A program made the position numbers and the translations under genes. From assembly GCA_048267965.1 (NCBI GenBank), contig JBLWWK010000001.1:558001-622000 (forward strand): a stretch of 64,000 bases of DNA, in the 5' to 3' direction. Below are positions 61,265 through 64,000 of this stretch, in pieces. The notes under the pieces are model-generated. The model did not search any database. It was not told where the DNA came from and saw only the letters and a list, made by a program, of their open reading frames with translations. Numbering within the stretch: position 1 is the first letter of the stretch; each line of letters begins with the position of its first letter. This DNA comes from GCA-2705995 sp048267965. GTDB lineage: Bacteria > Bacteroidota > Bacteroidia > Flavobacteriales_G > Salibacteraceae.

Positions 61265-63553
61265 ATGAGTCGTAAATTTATACCAATTGTAGGAGCCGCT
61301 TTGTTGGCTCTTGTTTCGTGTAACCAACAAACTGAAAATCAAACTATGGAAGAATCTGGAGGAAAATGTCCGTTTGGCTTTGATAAAGGCCATAAGAAAG
61401 AGCAAGTATCACGCGTAAAGTCGAACAAAGAGTGGTGGCCCAATCAGTTAAATTTAGATATTCTGGCTCAGAATTCTGATCGAACCAACCCGATGGGCGA
61501 TGATTTTAGTTACCAAGAACAGTTTGAGCAATTAGATTACAACCAACTTAAAAAAGATATAGCTGAGGTAATGACCAATTCTCAAGATTGGTGGCCAGCA
61601 GATTACGGAAATTATGGTCCGTTGTTTATTCGTATGGCTTGGCACAGTGCAGGAACCTACAGAACTGGAGATGGTAGAGGCGGAACTCGCATGGGAATTC
61701 AGCGTTTTGCCCCCCAGAATAGTTGGCCAGATAACGGAAATTTAGACAAAGCAAGAAGGTTGCTTTGGCCCATTAAGCAAAAATACGGGCAGCAAATTTC
61801 TTGGGCAGACCTTATGATTTTAACAGGAAATGTAGCCTTAGAAACGATGGGCTTTGAAACCATTGGTTTTGCTGGTGGTAGACCCGATGTTTGGGAAGCA
61901 CAAGAAGACATTTATTGGGGACCAGAAGGCGGTTGGTTAGATTCGAGAAGACTCAACGAAGAAGGCGAGCTAGATTTAACGAAAGAAAATCCGTTGGCAG
62001 CTGTTCAAATGGGATTAATCTACGTTAATCCAGAAGGACCCGATGGTAACCCAGATCCAATAGGGTCTGCTAAAAACATTCGTATTGCGTTTGCCCGCAT
62101 GGGAATGGATGATGCAGAAACGGTTGCGTTAATAGCAGGCGGACATTCATTTGGGAAAACTCATGGTGCGGGTCCTGCAGAAAATGTAGGCGCAGCTCCA
62201 GAAGCAGCCAGCATCGAAGAGCAAGGTTTGGGCTGGAAAAGCAGCTATAAATCTGGAAAAGGAGAAGATGCCATTACTTCTGGTCTAGAAGTAATTTGGA
62301 CCCCAACACCCACTCAATGGAGCCATGCTTTCTTAAATACATTAATGGCTTATGATTGGGAATTAACCAAAAGCCCAGCAGGTGCTCACCAATGGGTGGC
62401 TAAAGATGCAGGCGAGATTTTTCCTGATGCATTCGATGAAAACAAACGCCACAAACCCATGATGTTAACCTCTGATTTGGCGTTAAAATACGATCCAGAA
62501 TACAAGAAGATTTGTGAAAGTTTTATCAACGATCCTGCTTCGTTTGAAGATGCATTTGCCAGAGCATGGTTTAAACTTACGCACCGAGATATGGGACCAA
62601 AGTCTACTTATTTAGGGCCAGAAATTCCGCAAGAAGATTTTATTTGGCAAGACCCTATTCCGGTGGTAGACCACGCATTAATTTCAGATGCAGATATAGC
62701 AAAACTTAAGAAAGAGATTCTTTCTGCGGGCATTCCACACAATCAATTAATTACAACCGCCTGGGCTTCGGCTGCTACTTTTCGAGGTTCAGACAGAAGA
62801 GGAGGAGCCAATGGAGCTCGAATTCGTTTAGAGCCGCAAGTAAACTGGGAAAGTAACAATCCTGCCGAGTTGAAAAGAACCTTGGCGATGTACGAGAAAA
62901 TTCAACAAGCATTTAACGCTCAGCAAAGCGATAAAAAAGTGTCGATGGCAGATTTAATTGTGCTTGGTGGTTCGGCAGCTGTAGAGATGGCGGCTCAAAA
63001 AGGAGGCGTTGAAATTCAAGTTCCGTTTACACCCGGTAGAGCCGATGCTTCTCAAGAGCAAACCGATGTAGAATCATTTGCAGTGCTTGAACCGATGGCA
63101 GATGGTTTTAGAAATTACCAGCAAAAAGAGTACACGCTTACTACTGAAGAGTTATTGGTAGATAAAGCGCAATTGCTAACCTTAACAGCTCCAGAGATGA
63201 CGGTTTTAGTGGGCGGTATGCGAACGCTTAACGCTAATTACGATGGATCTTCTACCGGTGTTTTAACTCAAAATCTGGGAGTGTTGTCTAACGATTTTTT
63301 CGTGAATTTGCTCAGCATGGATACGTATTGGGAACCCACATCAGAATCTGAAATGCTCTTCGAAGGTAAGTTAAGAGCCACCGATGAGGTGCGCTGGAAA
63401 GCTTCACGTGCCGATTTAATTTTTGGCTCTAACTCAGAGTTGAGAGGCTTGGCAGAGGTTTACGCCAGTGCCGATGCGAACGAAAAGTTTGTGAACGATT
63501 TTGTAGCCGCTTGGACCAAAGTGATGAATTTAGACCGTTTTGATTTAAAATAG
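61265..63553 (+). CDS. katG: catalase-peroxidase KatG with lipoprotein signal
   Basis: A 762-residue bifunctional haem enzyme that removes hydrogen peroxide. Distal residues Arg123, Trp126 and His127 lie in RMAWHSAGTYR; LIYVNPEGPDGNPDP and ARMGMDDAETVAL carry the Tyr and Met of the Met-Tyr-Trp crosslink; proximal His is in GGHSFGKTHGAG; the degenerate second domain follows. Unusually it starts with MSRKFIPIVGAALLALVSCN, a lipobox with Cys19. A second ATG at 61346 (MEESGGKCPFGF) matches the usual cytoplasmic start, so two forms are possible; the -7 box position favours the longer one. It is divergent from oxyR. Confidence 0.95.
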   Translation: MSRKFIPIVGAALLALVSCNQQTENQTMEESGGKCPFGFDKGHKKEQVSRVKSNKEWWPNQLNLDILAQNSDRTNPMGDDFSYQEQFEQLDYNQLKKDIAEVMTNSQDWWPADYGNYGPLFIRMAWHSAGTYRTGDGRGGTRMGIQRFAPQNSWPDNGNLDKARRLLWPIKQKYGQQISWADLMILTGNVALETMGFETIGFAGGRPDVWEAQEDIYWGPEGGWLDSRRLNEEGELDLTKENPLAAVQMGLIYVNPEGPDGNPDPIGSAKNIRIAFARMGMDDAETVALIAGGHSFGKTHGAGPAENVGAAPEAASIEEQGLGWKSSYKSGKGEDAITSGLEVIWTPTPTQWSHAFLNTLMAYDWELTKSPAGAHQWVAKDAGEIFPDAFDENKRHKPMMLTSDLALKYDPEYKKICESFINDPASFEDAFARAWFKLTHRDMGPKSTYLGPEIPQEDFIWQDPIPVVDHALISDADIAKLKKEILSAGIPHNQLITTAWASAATFRGSDRRGGANGARIRLEPQVNWESNNPAELKRTLAMYEKIQQAFNAQQSDKKVSMADLIVLGGSAAVEMAAQKGGVEIQVPFTPGRADASQEQTDVESFAVLEPMADGFRNYQQKEYTLTTEELLVDKAQLLTLTAPEMTVLVGGMRTLNANYDGSSTGVLTQNLGVLSNDFFVNLLSMDTYWEPTSESEMLFEGKLRATDEVRWKASRADLIFGSNSELRGLAEVYASADANEKFVNDFVAAWTKVMNLDRFDLK

Positions 63554-63574
63554 TTTTTCACGCAAAAAGGCAAG

Positions 63575-63607
63575 AAAAAGGCTCATCAGATAACGGTGAG
63601 CCTTTTT
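63575..63607 (+). terminator. terminator of katG
   Basis: An 11-bp perfect stem AAAAAGGCTCA / TGAGCCTTTTT with an 11-base loop, followed by GATTTT. Confidence 0.92.
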
Positions 63608-63742
63608 GATTTTATAATAGAACGTGGGGTGCTAAATTTTTTTCATCTCGGTAGGAACACGTTTTCTGTTTTATTCATGTTTTTTCTCAGAATAGGTGAA
63701 AAAACATGTAATAAATTGATTTCGATGATTCTGAAAGAAATT

Positions 63743-63752
63743 GGTTCCTACC
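63743..63752 (+). repeat. intergenic copy of GGTTCCTACC word
   Basis: An exact copy in the context ATTGGTTCCTACCGTT, 21 bp past the stop codon of the minus-strand AI-2E-like gene. A terminal-base variant (GGTAGGAACA) lies at 63650-63659. Confidence 0.9.
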
Positions 63753-63773
63753 GTTAAAAAACTGCGAATGGCG

Positions 63774-64000
63774 TTATTGCATCAGCTTGGCGATGCGCTG
63801 GGTGGGTTTGTATTGTTCGAGAATAATTTTGATAAATACCGTAAGCGGAATGGATAAAATCATACCCGGAATTCCCCAAATAAATCCCCAAAACATTAGC
63901 ATTACCAATACGGTAATGATGTTGATTGAGAATGATTTTCCCATAAAAATAGGCTCTAAAATAGAACCAAAAACAATTTGTACACTCGAAATACTCATGA
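63774..64000 (-). CDS. AI-2E family transporter, C-terminal end only
   Basis: The gene runs off the right edge of the window; about 75 C-terminal residues are visible. They show the family's last conserved block, FGSILEPIFMGKSFSINIIT, then two membrane helices (LVMLMFWGFIWGIPGMILSI and LTVFIKIILEQ). The family includes E. coli TqsA-like exporters and many unrelated transporters, so the substrate is open. Confidence 0.85.
   Translation of the reverse strand, partial: MSISSVQIVFGSILEPIFMGKSFSINIITVLVMLMFWGFIWGIPGMILSIPLTVFIKIILEQYKPTQRIAKLMQ

Larger units (their letters stand above)
2331..63752. repeat. GGTTCCTACC / GGTAGGAACC repeat family, about 30 exact copies
   Basis: Start positions of exact copies found by eye. 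As GGTTCCTACC: 2331, 3796, 5728, 12131, 12276, 13131, 17432, 19010, 21882, 22125, 30636, 32467, 39324, 42069, 47774, 56810, 58083, 63743. As GGTAGGAACC: 10881, 13077, 18993, 20984, 25399, 32082, 34090, 39736, 46013, 53082, 59660, 60178. Variants changed only at a terminal base: 5515, 10669, 16588, 20764, 21669, 24421, 25083, 32689, 36409, 37242, 43299, 44532, 47533, 56714, 63650. The core is an imperfect palindrome, GGT-TCCT-ACC. Twenty-two exact copies lie in genes and eight between genes. Confidence 0.88.

Noticed and set aside
1..64000. CRISPR arrays, tRNA/rRNA genes, insertion sequences, phage genes, riboswitches
   Set aside because: None was recognised on either strand. The GGTTCCTACC copies are scattered singly, without regular spacers or flanking duplications, so they are not a CRISPR array or IS remnants.

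Overview
The window is about 64 kb of Bacteroidota chromosome, most likely from a marine member of the Flavobacteriales. The evidence is: seven secreted proteins with type IX secretion (T9SS) C-terminal sorting domains (10605, 20949, 34309, 39468, 41538, 48927, 51020); promoters of the Bacteroidetes TAnnTTTG type; AT-rich DNA; many Bacteroidetes-only families (DUF2807, DUF2723, DUF5723-like, DUF6089-like, LytS/LytTR pairs); and the end of an apbE gene beside an NqrM-like gene, which suggests a Na+-NQR complex just upstream. No tRNA, rRNA, CRISPR array or insertion sequence was seen. One 100-N assembly gap lies at 34959-35058.

Layout. 1-6.6 kb: apbE end, NqrM-like protein, GT-C-like membrane protein, head-GIN lipoprotein, PagL-like protein, mazG, PAP2 phosphatase, thioredoxin. 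6.6-18.3 kb: TPR hybrid histidine kinase, rlmL-like methylase, T9SS propeller protein, DUF2723 membrane protein, lipoprotein, small membrane protein. 18.3-29.7 kb: queE, PorE-like OmpA lipoprotein, a four-gene minus-strand operon (lipoprotein, outer-membrane barrel, GT-C-like enzyme, T9SS cargo), rarA, PorG-like barrel. 29.7-37.6 kb: pepD, an AraC/epimerase/metallo-hydrolase operon, a repeat-built T9SS protein, S41 protease. 37.6-48 kb: membrane-anchored TPR-HTH regulator, two large T9SS proteins, TonB-type barrel. 48-56 kb: LRR lipoprotein, two paralogous beta-helix T9SS proteins, and a LytTR response regulator with its LytS-like kinase. 56-64 kb: alcohol dehydrogenase, Crp/Fnr regulator, 3-hydroxyacyl-CoA dehydrogenase, thioesterase, HxlR regulator, divergent oxyR and katG, and the end of an AI-2E family transporter.

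Two signals stand out beyond the gene list. (1) The 10-mer GGTTCCTACC (or its complement GGTAGGAACC) occurs about 30 times by eye, against much less than one expected by chance. It occurs inside genes, mostly as Val-Gly-Thr or Val-Pro-Thr codons, and between genes. Once it forms a head-to-head pair that makes a terminator-like hairpin. It behaves like a DNA uptake sequence or another genome-wide signature word. (2) Three genes next to the LytS/LytTR pair (LRR lipoprotein and both beta-helix cargo genes) share a promoter architecture: two 14-bp boxes repeated with a 21-bp period, then exactly 28 bp, then a TAnGTTTG -7 box. This is the geometry expected of LytTR-family binding sites and predicts a local regulon for secreted surface proteins.

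Other points of interest are a catalase-peroxidase with a lipoprotein signal, two predicted leaderless genes, three sensor/regulator proteins sharing a signal peptide-TPR-membrane helix-cytoplasmic output plan, and a gap whose true length can be predicted from the repeat around it.
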